32,316 bases of DNA from JAJPKE01 sp052143275 (GCA_052143275.1 JBKQTH010000331.1:1-32316), one strand, 5' to 3'. Shown: positions 1 to 8,954, counted from the first letter of the stretch. Program-made: numbers and translations. The notes: generated by a model from the letters alone, not told the origin.

Positions 1-24
1 CGGCGCGTGAGAGGCATCGGACAT
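1..24 (-). CDS. 5' end of a gene running off the left edge
   Basis: Only eight codons are visible (start ATG at 24-22, reading MSDASHAP). The start is supported by a good Shine-Dalgarno sequence, AAGGGGAG on the minus strand at about 33-40, roughly eight bases before the ATG. The product cannot be identified. It lies downstream of, and on the same strand as, the hbd terminator at 151-185, so it probably has its own promoter in 40-150. I saw no convincing -35/-10 pair there. Confidence 0.45.
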
Positions 25-150
25 TACCTAAACTCCCCTTCCCGTCTAGCATCTACCCCTGTAGGCGGTCGGTACCGGTCTGCCCACGTCTCTATATTAC
101 AGGCACCGTCAAGGAAACCGTATCAGCTTGCTGTCTCTTCATGATAAAAC

Positions 151-185
151 AAGCGAGCACAGCTAACTGTTAGCTGTGCTCGCTT
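151..185 (-). terminator. Strong hairpin terminator after hbd
   Basis: A perfect 16-bp inverted repeat (151-166 with 170-185) has a three-base loop CTG. On the minus strand it is followed by GTTTTATC, a short T-rich tail, and it lies 40 bases beyond the hbd stop. It fits a rho-independent terminator for the lgt-HIT-hbd unit. The plus-strand side is also moderately T-rich, so it could work in both directions. Confidence 0.8.
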
Positions 186-225
186 GCTCGTTTGTTAGGC
201 GACAATGCGGATGGTTGCTTGTAAG

Positions 226-1107
226 CTAGCCTGCGGGCTTATCCTTTACCCACTGTGTATAGAAGCCCTTACCATTCTTTGTGCCGTAGCGGCCCGCCTG
301 AACCATGCGGCGGAGCAGCGTGGGCGGCGCGTAGGCCGGATCAGGATACTCCTGATAAATTGCCTCAGCCGCATAGAGCGTTGTATCTAGACCAACATAG
401 TCCAACAATTCAAATGGTCCCATAGGATACCCGCACCCCAGCTTCATTCCGGCGTCTATGTCCTCCATCGTCGCTAGTCCATGTTCATACATACGTATGG
501 CTGAAAGCATATAAGGAATCAGCAGGAAATTGACTATGAAGCCAGCGGTATCTTTGGCGACGATTGGAGTCTTGCCTAGTGATTCGGCGAATGAGCGAAG
601 GTTCTGGACAGTTTCCTCGCTGGTTGCTATCGTGCGGATGATCTCTACCAGTTTCATTACCGGAGCGGGATTGAAAAAGTGGATACCTGCCACTCGCTCC
701 TGCCGCTTGGTCACTGCAGCCATTTCAATAATAGGTAGGGATGAGGTATTGCTAGCCAATATGGCCCCGGATCTCACGATGCCGTCAAGAGTACGAAACA
801 GGCTACGCTTGGCATCAAGATTTTCGATGATCGCCTCAATGACCAGGTCGCAGTCAGCGAATTCCTTTATTTCAAGGGTGCCGCGAATGTTTCCACTATA
901 CTCGTGTGCCTGCAGTGATGTTATCTTGCCTTTGGAAGCCAACATCTGCCACGCGCCGTGCACCCGCTGCAGACCTTTCTCCAAGAGTTCCTGGTTGACT
1001 TCGGCAAGGAGTACATAGTAGCCTGCCGCAGCCACGGTCTGGGCAATACCGCTGCCCATCAGACCTCCGCCAACGATGCCTACATTCTTTATCGCCTTTG
1101 ATGCCAT
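226..1107 (-). CDS. hbd: 3-hydroxybutyryl-CoA dehydrogenase (3-hydroxyacyl-CoA dehydrogenase family)
   Basis: A cytosolic NAD(P)-dependent enzyme that interconverts 3-hydroxyacyl-CoA and 3-oxoacyl-CoA, in fatty-acid or butanoate/PHB metabolism. The 293-aa length is typical of stand-alone Hbd/PaaH proteins. The N-terminal Rossmann motif GGGLMGSG is at residues 13-20, SNTSSLPI near 119-126, and the catalytic-His segment GIHFFNPAP has His143. The C-terminal helical domain carries KDTAGFIVNF and GYPMGPFELLDYVG. The ATG at 1107 is preceded by GGAGGG on the minus strand. It is the last gene of a unit with the HIT protein (53-bp gap) and lgt, ending at the 151-185 hairpin. Nothing nearby indicates which beta-oxidation pathway it serves. 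Confidence 0.93.
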   Translation of the reverse strand: MASKAIKNVGIVGGGLMGSGIAQTVAAAGYYVLLAEVNQELLEKGLQRVHGAWQMLASKGKITSLQAHEYSGNIRGTLEIKEFADCDLVIEAIIENLDAKRSLFRTLDGIVRSGAILASNTSSLPIIEMAAVTKRQERVAGIHFFNPAPVMKLVEIIRTIATSEETVQNLRSFAESLGKTPIVAKDTAGFIVNFLLIPYMLSAIRMYEHGLATMEDIDAGMKLGCGYPMGPFELLDYVGLDTTLYAAEAIYQEYPDPAYAPPTLLRRMVQAGRYGTKNGKGFYTQWVKDKPAG

Positions 1108-1160
1108 GTGATGTTCTGCCCTCCAACTCCAACAGCTACGCTCTGGTCATTGTACCTCGT

Positions 1161-1811
1161 TCACATAGCGCTCCGTCGTACCGCGCCCGACATATAGCTC
1201 TGCCATGCATCGGCTAGCGATTGTACCTTATTGTCGCCGGTAAGCCGACGTAGCGGCTGTGGCCTCCACCCCCCCGGATCTCCCGTCTGATCACGCAGTA
1301 TTCCAAGAACTTGACGGTAAAGTTGCTCGTTTGGTGGAAAGATGGTTGCTTGAGACGGATTATCGCCGCCGGCCAGTCGCTCCAGGTAGAAGTAGTGGCC
1401 GTGCGCCTGGTGCCAGGCACGTATGTCTGACTGCATTTCGATGAAGGCGCCTTCGGCGGCAGCGACCCTGGCGATTTCCTCGGGAAATGAACCGATTGGT
1501 AGGGCATGAAGGTGAGCGTGAAATACAGTCTGGTGATAGACGCCATGCTCAAAGAAGACTGGTGTCTGGTAGGTTTGCCGAAAGAAGTCTGTCACTTTGG
1601 CTTTCAGATGAAAAAGCTCACTATCCAGGGAGGCCGGCACCGAGCCGAAGCAGGCAAAGTGCTCGCGTGGCAGGATCAGTATGTGCCCCTCGACCACGGG
1701 GGCGTGATCAGCCAATAGAAAGAAATGCTCCGTCTCATGCAAAATATTACGGAGTGCCTCGTGTCGGCAGAACACACAGGTCTTTGGATCACTTTCTGCT
1801 CGGTCCCGCAT
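1161..1811 (-). CDS. HIT-family nucleotide hydrolase/transferase-like protein
   Basis: The reading continues upstream, but it would overlap lgt by about 145 bases, so an internal start is needed. With ATG at 1811 (AAGAAGGGG lies about a dozen bases before it) the product has 216 aa. ATG at 1850 is an alternative with no visible SD. The protein begins with a CVFC pair (Cys12, Cys15), then the HIT fold with DHAPVVEGHILILPREH and the HxHxH signature HAHLHALP at about 98-105, which carries the nucleophilic His. HIT proteins hydrolyse or transfer nucleoside monophosphates, but the substrate cannot be read here. A C-terminal extension of about 100 aa after the signature is longer than in minimal HIT proteins. 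It is probably cotranscribed downstream of lgt. Confidence 0.85.
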   Translation of the reverse strand: MRDRAESDPKTCVFCRHEALRNILHETEHFFLLADHAPVVEGHILILPREHFACFGSVPASLDSELFHLKAKVTDFFRQTYQTPVFFEHGVYHQTVFHAHLHALPIGSFPEEIARVAAAEGAFIEMQSDIRAWHQAHGHYFYLERLAGGDNPSQATIFPPNEQLYRQVLGILRDQTGDPGGWRPQPLRRLTGDNKVQSLADAWQSYMSGAVRRSAM

Positions 1812-1890
1812 GCGAGTTGGACCCCTTCTTCTCATAGAGAGACTCGCCATGAAAGTATGCGTAAGTAAGTGAGTAAGCGAGTGACTGCTG

Positions 1891-3111
1891 TCACTGGTCG
1901 GCTGGCGGGCTGTCGGACTCCTTGGATCCCTTGGGTTCACTGCCAGCGGGAAACACGTTGCGCAGGCTTCCTGCTTGCGGCCGCGTCGGTTCCCATGAGG
2001 AAAGTGCATCCGCCGGCGTGCTTTGCCTGATACCATTGACGCCGCTCATTTGTGCTTGCTGACTCTTCGTATCTATACTGCGCGTCGACCGCCGACGGGC
2101 TTCACTAACAGAGAGTCCAGGGATATGCGGTGGCAGCGATGGGGCTGTGGTCTGATCCCAAGGAGTCGGATTTAGCGCGCTATGGGTCCATGGGTGCGAG
2201 TAGCGCTGTGCGGCAAGAAAGAGTAACCCCGCCAGCAGGATACCTGCTACTGCAGTCCACTGCGCCTGCTTTAGCACATCTATGCCAAGGAATGGGGTGG
2301 TTGGCTCGGTGCTGCGCGCGAAGAAGACCAGGAACTGGCTGGCGCTGTACAGTGCCAGATACAGTGCAAAGAAATAACCAGTCTTGATAGAAGGCAATCG
2401 GTAACGGAGCGGCCAGAGAATTGCCAGGACTATCAGGTTGAAGAGGATTTCGTAGACAGGTGCCGGCTGATAGGCGATACCAGGCGTGGCAAAGCTATGC
2501 GGGTTGAGGTAGACCACCGACCAGAATGGCTGAATATGCGAATCGGCTACATAGGCAATGCACGGAGCATGTGCGCAGATCTGGCCCGGAATATTCACTG
2601 GTCCATTGCTTGCGGCCGCCCCAAGGATGTCTCCATTGATGATATTTCCAACGCGTCCAAAAATCTGGCCTACGGCAGCAAACAGTGCGCCGCAGTCAAT
2701 CGCTAAAAAGCGATCTATGCCATATCGCGGCGCGAGGAGGAATAGAGTAACACCTCCCGCGAATATGGCTCCATAGAAGGCCATGCCGCCGTTCCAAACC
2801 GCGAGGATGTTCTGGGGACGCAACAGGTAGTTCTGTACCAAATTGGGTTGCTGTATGACGAAATAGAGACGTCCTCCAATCAGACCAGCGATAACTGTCC
2901 AGATGAAAATTCCCCAGACCTGGTCCTCATGGATTCCCTGCCGTGCGGTATACTTGAGTAGAACCCACAGCGCAATGCTGATGCCTACCACATACATGAT
3001 TCCATACCAGTGAACGGCCACTGGTCCAAGATAAAAGGCTATCGGATCTATATTAATGATAAAGTAAGCCAGAGCCAAATGTGGGAATCCGGCCAGGCCA
3101 GACATGGACAT
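1891..3111 (-). CDS. lgt: Prolipoprotein diacylglyceryl transferase
   Basis: An integral membrane enzyme that moves diacylglyceryl from phosphatidylglycerol to the lipobox cysteine of prolipoproteins, the first step of lipoprotein maturation. It matches the several lipoproteins encoded nearby. The 406-aa product has the usual seven or so hydrophobic segments, the NGGMAFYGAIFAGG segment, and the family signature GRVGNIINGDILG with its essential Arg. The last 90 or so residues after the final membrane segment are Ser/Pro/Thr-rich and look disordered, making it longer than most Lgt proteins. ATG at 3111 has GGAGG eleven bases upstream. It heads a minus-strand unit with the HIT gene and hbd, and is transcribed from the promoter at 3269-3297 through a leader of about 150 nt. 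Confidence 0.95.
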   Translation of the reverse strand: MSMSGLAGFPHLALAYFIINIDPIAFYLGPVAVHWYGIMYVVGISIALWVLLKYTARQGIHEDQVWGIFIWTVIAGLIGGRLYFVIQQPNLVQNYLLRPQNILAVWNGGMAFYGAIFAGGVTLFLLAPRYGIDRFLAIDCGALFAAVGQIFGRVGNIINGDILGAAASNGPVNIPGQICAHAPCIAYVADSHIQPFWSVVYLNPHSFATPGIAYQPAPVYEILFNLIVLAILWPLRYRLPSIKTGYFFALYLALYSASQFLVFFARSTEPTTPFLGIDVLKQAQWTAVAGILLAGLLFLAAQRYSHPWTHSALNPTPWDQTTAPSLPPHIPGLSVSEARRRSTRSIDTKSQQAQMSGVNGIRQSTPADALSSWEPTRPQAGSLRNVFPAGSEPKGSKESDSPPADQ

Positions 3112-3131
3112 GTGCTACCAATCCTCCACCG

Positions 3132-3158
3132 GTGAAGAGTGCGGCCCGCACTCTTCAC
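3132..3158 (-). promoter_or_regulatory. 12-bp inverted repeat in the lgt leader
   Basis: GTGAAGAGTGCG (3132-3143) is followed by a three-base spacer and its exact complement (3147-3158). It lies 21-47 bases before the lgt ATG and just outside the ribosome binding site, inside the leader predicted from the 3269-3297 promoter. No T-run follows on the minus strand, so a terminator is unlikely. It could be an RNA hairpin that affects lgt translation or stability, or an operator. Confidence 0.5.
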
Positions 3159-3268
3159 TCATAATCTACCAGAATTTATCCTGGGCAGCCTGCCGAAAGG
3201 CCGCTGCAGCCGATCATCCTTCTTCCAGGTGGGCAAGCAATCAAAGAGAAATCGCCATCCACGCGCTG

Positions 3269-3297
3269 ATTATGCGAGAGAAGATGTGTCGTGTCAA
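3269..3297 (-). promoter_or_regulatory. lgt: Sigma-70-type promoter for lgt
   Basis: On the minus strand TTGACA (3297-3292) is separated by exactly 17 bases from CATAAT (3274-3269), a near-consensus housekeeping promoter. Transcription would begin near 3262 and give a leader of about 150 nt before lgt. It overlaps the region just upstream of the divergent hydrolase gene. Confidence 0.75.
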
Positions 3298-3326
3298 TTA
3301 TCTACCAAGAGGACAAAAAGAGAACT

Positions 3327-4010
3327 ATGCACATCTCGTCATTATCGGATAGCACTGGAGACCTCACTCCACGGGTAAACTGTATCCCGACTGGGTTGCT
3401 GGAGGCAAACTGTTATCTCGTCGTCTGCCCACAGACCGCCGAGGCACTCCTGATTGATCCAGGAGCGGACCCAGATCGTATTCTTGAGCAGATCAAGGCT
3501 ACAGGTTGCCGTATTACCCGTATTCTCCATACTCACGGTCACTTCGATCACATTAGTGCCACAGAATCGATTCTGGCTGGGCTTGAGAAACCGGTTCCTG
3601 TAGCCGCGCATGCCGCTGATGCCTACCTGTATGTACGGGAGGCGCGTGCGAGAGGTGCGCGCTATAGCTATCCAGTCCCAGATATACTGGCCGTTCCTAA
3701 CCAGTACCTAAGCGATGGTGACCAGGTAGAAGTGGGTAATCTTCAGCTGGAGGTGATCCACACTCCAGGACATACCCCTGGCAGCATCAGCCTCATCTGT
3801 GGTACCACATGCGTGTTTACTGGTGATACTCTCTTCCGGCATGCGGTCGGGCGTACCGATCTTGTGGGTGGAGACGAGGAAGCAATCTATGAAAGTATCC
3901 TGACCCGCCTCTATCCGTTAGCGGAATCTCTTACGGTATTTCCGGGTCATGGACCCGAGACGTCCATTGGGGAGGAGAAGCAGGCCAACCCATTTGTGCA
4001 GGCGAGATGA
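3327..4010 (+). CDS. MBL-fold metallo-hydrolase, glyoxalase II-like
   Basis: A cytosolic zinc hydrolase of the metallo-beta-lactamase fold, in the small hydroxyacylglutathione hydrolase-like subgroup. With ATG at 3327 it has 227 aa. The metal-binding motif THGHFDH is at about 69-75, followed by TPGHTPGS, FTGDTLF with the bridging Asp, and FPGHGPET near the C-terminus. A GTG at 3291 would add 12 residues, but it sits inside the divergent lgt promoter, so I prefer 3327, which has an AAGAGG-type sequence upstream. The substrate is unknown. Thioesters such as S-lactoyl-thiols are the family norm. It is transcribed away from lgt and 155 bp before ugd. Confidence 0.88.
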   Translation: MHISSLSDSTGDLTPRVNCIPTGLLEANCYLVVCPQTAEALLIDPGADPDRILEQIKATGCRITRILHTHGHFDHISATESILAGLEKPVPVAAHAADAYLYVREARARGARYSYPVPDILAVPNQYLSDGDQVEVGNLQLEVIHTPGHTPGSISLICGTTCVFTGDTLFRHAVGRTDLVGGDEEAIYESILTRLYPLAESLTVFPGHGPETSIGEEKQANPFVQAR

Positions 4011-4165
4011 GGCCAATGTTACTGGAGTTGTTGGATATTGGTTGCACATTGTAGCCGGTGGTTGGCATTCTTGAAGTTACCACGTAAACGCGGGTATGCG
4101 CACGTATACATGCCCTTGGCAATGGTGCCAGGTGAGGCAATACTTGTAGGAGGAGTCGTCACGCG

Positions 4166-5584
4166 ATGAAGAAAATCTGTGTTGTAGGCACAGGGTACGT
4201 CGGTTTAGTCACTGGAGCGTGCTTCGCAGATCTGGGTAATGAGGTCAGGTGCCTGGATATTGTAGCTGAGAAGATTGAGCGACTGAAGGCCGGTGAATTA
4301 CCTATCTATGAGCCAGGTCTAGACACTTTAGTCAGACGCAATGTCAATGCCGGGCGTCTCAGCTTCACTACCAGCTACGCCGATGCGGTCGCGGGCGCGT
4401 CTTTCATCTTTATCGCGGTCAATACTCCAACCAAAGTTGGTAGCGCTGGCGCTGATATGTCCTACGTGGAATCGGCAGCCCGCTCGATCGCCACAAATAT
4501 CTCTAACGACGTCATCATAATAAACAAGAGCACAATGCCGGTTGGTAGCGGCGACCTTGTCTCCACCATCATACGTGAACATCTGGCTGACTCAAGTCTG
4601 GACGTCGCCGTAGTCTCGAATCCCGAGTTCTTAAGCGAAGGATACGCGGTGCGAGATTTCCAGCATCCTGACCGTGTGGTGCTGGGATCAACCGATCGCT
4701 CGGCGGCCCAACGTGTAGCCGAGCTGTACCTGCCGTTGCGAGCCCCGATTGTCATCACCGATCTCTATACTGCCGAGATGATCAAATACGCTTCGAATGC
4801 CTTCCTGGCAACCAAGATCTCATTTATCAATGAGATCGCTCGTATCTGTGATCGTCTAGGGGCTGACGTCAAAGAGGTGGCGGCCGGCATGGGCTACGAC
4901 CAGCGTATAGGCCACCGGTTTCTCAACGCCGGTCTCGGATATGGAGGCAGCTGCTTCCGCAAGGACGTTAGTGCGCTGGCTCATATGGCGGATGAGGCTG
5001 GGTTACATCCACAACTCCTCGATGCCGTCATGAAGATTAATCAGGATCAGCGCTATGTCGCTATCGAGAAGCTCGAGGCCGACTTCGGCGGCGTGGGTGG
5101 CTTGAATCAGAAGACGATTGCGGTGCTGGGCCTGGCTTTCAAGGACAATACCGATGATATGCGCGATGCTCCAGCGATTGATATTATAAACTGGTTGATC
5201 GATGCCGGCGCTGAGGTGCGCGTCTATGATCCGGTCGCAATGGAGACGGCGCGGCTGCAGCAGCCGGAGTGGCAAGTGGCCTATTGTGAGGATGAATACG
5301 CCGCTGCGCGCGAGTGCCACGGAGTTATTCTAGTAACTGAATGGAAGCAGTTTCAGGACATTGACCTCGAGCGTCTGTACAGCGAGATGTGTACCACGCC
5401 GAATGCGCCAGTGTTTGTCGATGGGCGCAACTTCTTTGACCCTGCGCAGGTCGAGCAGGTTGGTTTCCACTACCATGGTATTGGGCGTGGCAACGGGCTG
5501 CGCAAGAGCGCCGTTCCAGCTTCTACGTCATTACAGCCCCCAACTTCATCCGGCACGCCGTCGACTATCGGTGGTGATCGCTAG
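4166..5584 (+). CDS. ugd: UDP-glucose 6-dehydrogenase
   Basis: It oxidises UDP-glucose to UDP-glucuronate with two NAD+, supplying uronic acid for polysaccharides. The 472-aa product has the Rossmann motif GTGYVG at 8-13, FIAVNTPT near 82-89, KSTMPVGSG near 121-129, and the catalytic-cysteine loop GYGGSCFRKD with Cys263. The C-terminal UDP-binding domain has GLAFKDNTDDMRDAPA. GGAGGAG precedes the ATG at 4166. The last 30 or so residues are Ser/Thr/Pro-rich and probably flexible. acpS follows after 30 bp and is probably cotranscribed, although the two pathways are not directly linked. Confidence 0.95.
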   Translation: MKKICVVGTGYVGLVTGACFADLGNEVRCLDIVAEKIERLKAGELPIYEPGLDTLVRRNVNAGRLSFTTSYADAVAGASFIFIAVNTPTKVGSAGADMSYVESAARSIATNISNDVIIINKSTMPVGSGDLVSTIIREHLADSSLDVAVVSNPEFLSEGYAVRDFQHPDRVVLGSTDRSAAQRVAELYLPLRAPIVITDLYTAEMIKYASNAFLATKISFINEIARICDRLGADVKEVAAGMGYDQRIGHRFLNAGLGYGGSCFRKDVSALAHMADEAGLHPQLLDAVMKINQDQRYVAIEKLEADFGGVGGLNQKTIAVLGLAFKDNTDDMRDAPAIDIINWLIDAGAEVRVYDPVAMETARLQQPEWQVAYCEDEYAAARECHGVILVTEWKQFQDIDLERLYSEMCTTPNAPVFVDGRNFFDPAQVEQVGFHYHGIGRGNGLRKSAVPASTSLQPPTSSGTPSTIGGDR

Positions 5585-5614
5585 CTGAGCTCGGGTAGCC
5601 AGGCAGCACGTACT

Positions 5615-6049
5615 ATGACTCGTCAAGGCAATGAAGACCAGCCGCCTCTGGATCTCAGTCGGCCGGTTGAAGTCTCACCAGTGCCAGTGGCTATTGGTGT
5701 TGATCTTATTGAGCACGCTCGGCTCATACGCTCCTACGAGCGTTTTGGTGAGCGGTTTCTGCGCCGGGTGTTTACTGCCACCGAACTGGTGCAGGCCAAC
5801 GGCCGGATAGAGAGGCTGGCTGGGCGCTTCGCCGCCAAGGAGGCCTGCTCTAAGGCGCTTGGCACTGGTATGATTTCGGTTGCATGGCGTGAAATTGAAA
5901 TCATTCGTGCGACAGGCGGCAAGCCGGTGATGCGTCTACATGGCCGTGCGGCGGCGCGTGCGGAGCTACTTGGCTTGACGGCCTTCGATGTCAGTATCTC
6001 CGATACCCGGGATCATGCGCTGGCGGTCGTCATTGGACTGCGGGGCTAA
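5615..6049 (+). CDS. acpS: Holo-[acyl-carrier-protein] synthase
   Basis: It transfers 4'-phosphopantetheine from CoA to apo-ACP, activating fatty-acid synthesis. The 144-aa product carries both AcpS signatures: IGVDLIEHARL, with the Mg-binding Asp near residue 30, and RLAGRFAAKEACSKALGTG, with Glu near 76. The first 23 residues precede the conserved fold and are unusual. A later start (GTG near 5681) would remove them but has no better ribosome binding site. The stop codon TAA (6047-6049) overlaps the convergent stop of the downstream helicase gene. Confidence 0.92.
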   Translation: MTRQGNEDQPPLDLSRPVEVSPVPVAIGVDLIEHARLIRSYERFGERFLRRVFTATELVQANGRIERLAGRFAAKEACSKALGTGMISVAWREIEIIRATGGKPVMRLHGRAAARAELLGLTAFDVSISDTRDHALAVVIGLRG

Positions 6050-8055
6050 AGCTCGGCAAAGAAACGGCGGATATCATTGATATCGCTGGTACGGCGTGCG
6101 GGAGGCAGAGCAGCCAGCACTTGCCTACCGTAGCTCTTAGTGTGCAGTCGCTTGTCGAGTATGGCCATCACTCCACGGTCGTCCTGGCTGCGTAGTAGGC
6201 GACCTAGTCCCTGTTTGAGCCGCAAGATCGCTTGTGGTAATACATATTCTCCAAACCAGTTGAGACCAGACTCTTTCATACGCGCAATGCGAGCCTCGTG
6301 GATGGGATCATCAGGTGGATCGAAGGGTAACTTATCGATCGCTACCAATGACAGAGCCTCACCCGTGATATCTACACCTTCCCAGAAGCTCTTGAGCCCA
6401 AGAAGTACTGCGCGCGGCATTTCCCGGAACCGGCGCAGCATCTCCAGCCGCCCCAGCTCTCTGCCCTGCACGATCAATTCATAGTCTTCACCCAGGGGCT
6501 GTTCCAGATGGCCCAGTACTGTGTCGAGTGCCATGCGACTGCTAAAGAGAAGGAATGCCCGGCCATTGGAAGCCTCGACCAATTTTCTCATCTCACCGGC
6601 CAATTCCTCCAGATACGGGCCGTTGGCTGATCCATAGGCAGGCTCCAAACGCATACGCGGCACATAGAGCAGAGCCTTCTCTCGGTAGTCGAAGATCAGC
6701 GGGAGTACTTCCTCTCGTGCCCTGTCAAGCCCTACATGGGAGCGAAAGAAGCGAAAGTCGTTGTTGACGGCCAGAGTGGCCGAGGTGGCAATGGTGCTGA
6801 TCTTGTCAAACAGTTTCTCTCGCAGCAGTTTTGAGACATCCAATGGTCCTGCCGAGACGCTAAGCTGAGATGGGGACCGCCGCCCACCTCCCACTATGCG
6901 TTCGACATAATACACGCGCTCGTCTGGTTGGGTATAGCTAAAGACCGTGCGCACGTCTGCTGCCAGGTTACGCGACCGTTTGACCAACTTGTCATATAAC
7001 TGCTCCTCTCTGCCATCGAGGCTATCTGGTCGGTTAAATTGTAGGCTGCTCGCCAAAACGTCAAGCGCTCCGGCCAAGCGTAGCCCTTCTTCAAAAGGCT
7101 GCTGCAGGGGCTGCCTACCTTTGGCATCCAGGTGGATGAGGCGCTCGAGCGTTGTCCAGACATGAGTATCGGCATGCAGGACATCCTCTTGGACCTGCTG
7201 ACTGGCATTTTCACGTAATCGGCGCTGCGCAAGCAGATTGGCTATGCGACTGGGTGTGACAACGATAGTGAAAGCCCGTGTGGCTTCTTCCTCGAGGTGA
7301 TGTGCCTCATCGATAACGATGACCTCACGTTCCGGCAACAGAAAGCCGTCCATCGAGATATCCAGAAGCAAAAGAGTATGGTTGACTACGATTATCTCTG
7401 AGTTCTCTGCCTGCTCGCGCATCTTACGCACGTAGCAATCGCTATAATAGGGGCACGAGCGCCAGGCGCACTGGTCGCTATCAGCGGCAATGCGCCCACG
7501 TATATCGCCCGGTAGCGCCACATCCAACAACTCGAAATCACCATTCCACGGCATAGTCTCGCCATGTGTGGATTTAGCGGGCCAACTCGACTTATTGGAT
7601 TTATTGGACGTATCGAGGAGGCTTTCCATTTGAGCAAAAGCCGGATTCGGCGCCAGTCGTTGAAAAGGGATCTCTTCCTCGAGCCGGTCGAGGCAGAGAT
7701 AATTCCCCATACCCTTGACCAGAGCCGCCTGGAAGGGCTTGACAAACTTTTGCACAAAAGGAATGTCTTTGTAAAAGAGTTGTTCCTGTAGAGCCTTGTT
7801 GGCAGTGCTGATAAGGCTCACTTTGCCGGAGCGTATGATAGGAAGCAAGTAAGCTAAGGACTTGCCCGTACCAGTGGAAGCTTCGATAACGGCATGCTCG
7901 CCGGTCTCCAGCGCATCCGCGACACTCTGTGCCATCTGAATCTGAGCCGGCCGCTCTTCGTAGCCAGGCAGAGTCTGTGAGAGTATACCGCCGGCTCGCA
8001 GATCGGCTTCGACAGTTGCGCGTAAGGTCGTCTCGTCCGGTTCTGACATCCTCAC
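6046..8055 (-). CDS. dinG: DinG/XPD-type ATP-dependent DNA helicase
   Basis: A superfamily 2 iron-sulphur helicase (5'-3' family) for repair and for resolving unusual DNA structures. From the GTG at 8055 it has about 669 aa. Walker A TGTGKS is at about 61-66. Four cysteines form the Fe-S ligand set (NYLCLDR, then DQC, RSC, SDC). The DEAH box is VIDEAHHLEEE, and helicase C-terminal motifs include LLGLKSFWEGVDI and LRLKQGLGRLLRS. The start was chosen because GGAGGTGAT lies seven bases before GTG 8055. The ATG at 8049 is two codons later. There is no N-terminal exonuclease domain, unlike Gram-positive DinG. It converges with acpS, with stops overlapping at 6046-6049. Confidence 0.93.
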   Translation of the reverse strand: MRMSEPDETTLRATVEADLRAGGILSQTLPGYEERPAQIQMAQSVADALETGEHAVIEASTGTGKSLAYLLPIIRSGKVSLISTANKALQEQLFYKDIPFVQKFVKPFQAALVKGMGNYLCLDRLEEEIPFQRLAPNPAFAQMESLLDTSNKSNKSSWPAKSTHGETMPWNGDFELLDVALPGDIRGRIAADSDQCAWRSCPYYSDCYVRKMREQAENSEIIVVNHTLLLLDISMDGFLLPEREVIVIDEAHHLEEEATRAFTIVVTPSRIANLLAQRRLRENASQQVQEDVLHADTHVWTTLERLIHLDAKGRQPLQQPFEEGLRLAGALDVLASSLQFNRPDSLDGREEQLYDKLVKRSRNLAADVRTVFSYTQPDERVYYVERIVGGGRRSPSQLSVSAGPLDVSKLLREKLFDKISTIATSATLAVNNDFRFFRSHVGLDRAREEVLPLIFDYREKALLYVPRMRLEPAYGSANGPYLEELAGEMRKLVEASNGRAFLLFSSRMALDTVLGHLEQPLGEDYELIVQGRELGRLEMLRRFREMPRAVLLGLKSFWEGVDITGEALSLVAIDKLPFDPPDDPIHEARIARMKESGLNWFGEYVLPQAILRLKQGLGRLLRSQDDRGVMAILDKRLHTKSYGRQVLAALPPARRTSDINDIRRFFAEL

Positions 8056-8319
8056 ACCATCACCTCCACAGAAATGGGTACGATCGCATGCCATGCGTAC
8101 TGCAAAAGAGTGGATTGAACGAAGGATATTGACCAATATGGGTCTGGTATCGCTCCGGCAACCGAGAGTGTATCATAGCACGCGGTACGGTGTGGGGCAC
8201 GGCACGCCACGGCCAGCAGTACCTGTATCAACTCGCCGTACCCATGCGTTACGTTATATGTACTAGATAAGAGGCTTGCTCATCCTCATAGTATGCTGGA
8301 AAACGGTAAGAGGAATATC

Positions 8320-8937
8320 ATGCGATACCAACGTGGTGCTTCCGTACCAACCACGGCCATACCAAACGCTGGGCGCCGCGGGCTACTCCTCGCGGTGGCG
8401 GCCTGTGCACTGCTAGTGGTGCTGGCGGGCTGCGCACAGGCCAGCGCACGGTCTAGGGGCGCCACCACCCCGCAGGCATCGGCTACTAGCCACCGTGCTG
8501 CACCCGCCGGTACCGCAACGCCCAGCGGGCCAACCGCAGTGGCCGGCCCAACCTATGTCCAGATAACTGATCTCAATACTTTCCAGGACCAATTATCCGC
8601 GGCTTTCGCTAAGAACGATTGGTCGGTAGTTGCCCAGTTTCTTAGCCCTGACTTCGCTTTCCAGGGGCTCGATTCCGGCGGCAATCGCATGGTCATGCCG
8701 GATTCGGCGGCCGATTTGTCTAGTCTGTATGAGTCCCAGGGACCGTGGACTCAAGCATCTGTGTATGAGGTCCAGATCCATTTCTGTGACGCAGGGAATA
8801 CACCAGTCGACCAGCAAATGGGCTTCGACGGTAATGGCGGCTCCTTTATTCTGGTAGGCATCGAGCGCTGGCAGGGTGTTTGGCTGGTATCCTGGGGGTT
8901 CCAGGATCCCCTCGGCGGCGGCGACGCCTGCGCCTGA
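8320..8937 (+). CDS. Small secreted lipoprotein of unknown function
   Basis: A 205-aa protein with a classic lipoprotein signal: basic N-terminus, hydrophobic core LLLAVAACALLVVLAGC with the modified Cys at about 38, then an Ala/Thr/Ser/Pro-rich linker of about 40 residues and a globular C-terminal domain. The globular part (FQDQLSAAFAKNDWSVVAQFLSPDF, then IERWQGVWLVSWGF) resembles an NTF2/SnoaL-like alpha+beta fold in layout, but no family can be named. The start at 8320 has AAGAGG six bases upstream, and ATG 8293 has no SD. It lies between the divergent helicase and the convergent herA with no obvious partner. Confidence 0.75.
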   Translation: MRYQRGASVPTTAIPNAGRRGLLLAVAACALLVVLAGCAQASARSRGATTPQASATSHRAAPAGTATPSGPTAVAGPTYVQITDLNTFQDQLSAAFAKNDWSVVAQFLSPDFAFQGLDSGGNRMVMPDSAADLSSLYESQGPWTQASVYEVQIHFCDAGNTPVDQQMGFDGNGGSFILVGIERWQGVWLVSWGFQDPLGGGDACA

Positions 8938-8954
8938 CTCCGGCCGGAGGGAGA

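Noticed and set aside
1853..1886. Short GTAAGTAA/GTGAGTAAGC tandem-like repeats
   Set aside because: Only a few imperfect units in the lgt-HIT gap; too short to call a repeat element.
1812..2036. N-terminal extension of the HIT protein to 2036
   Set aside because: It would overlap the end of lgt by about 145 bases and has no ribosome binding site; the composition is low-complexity read-through.
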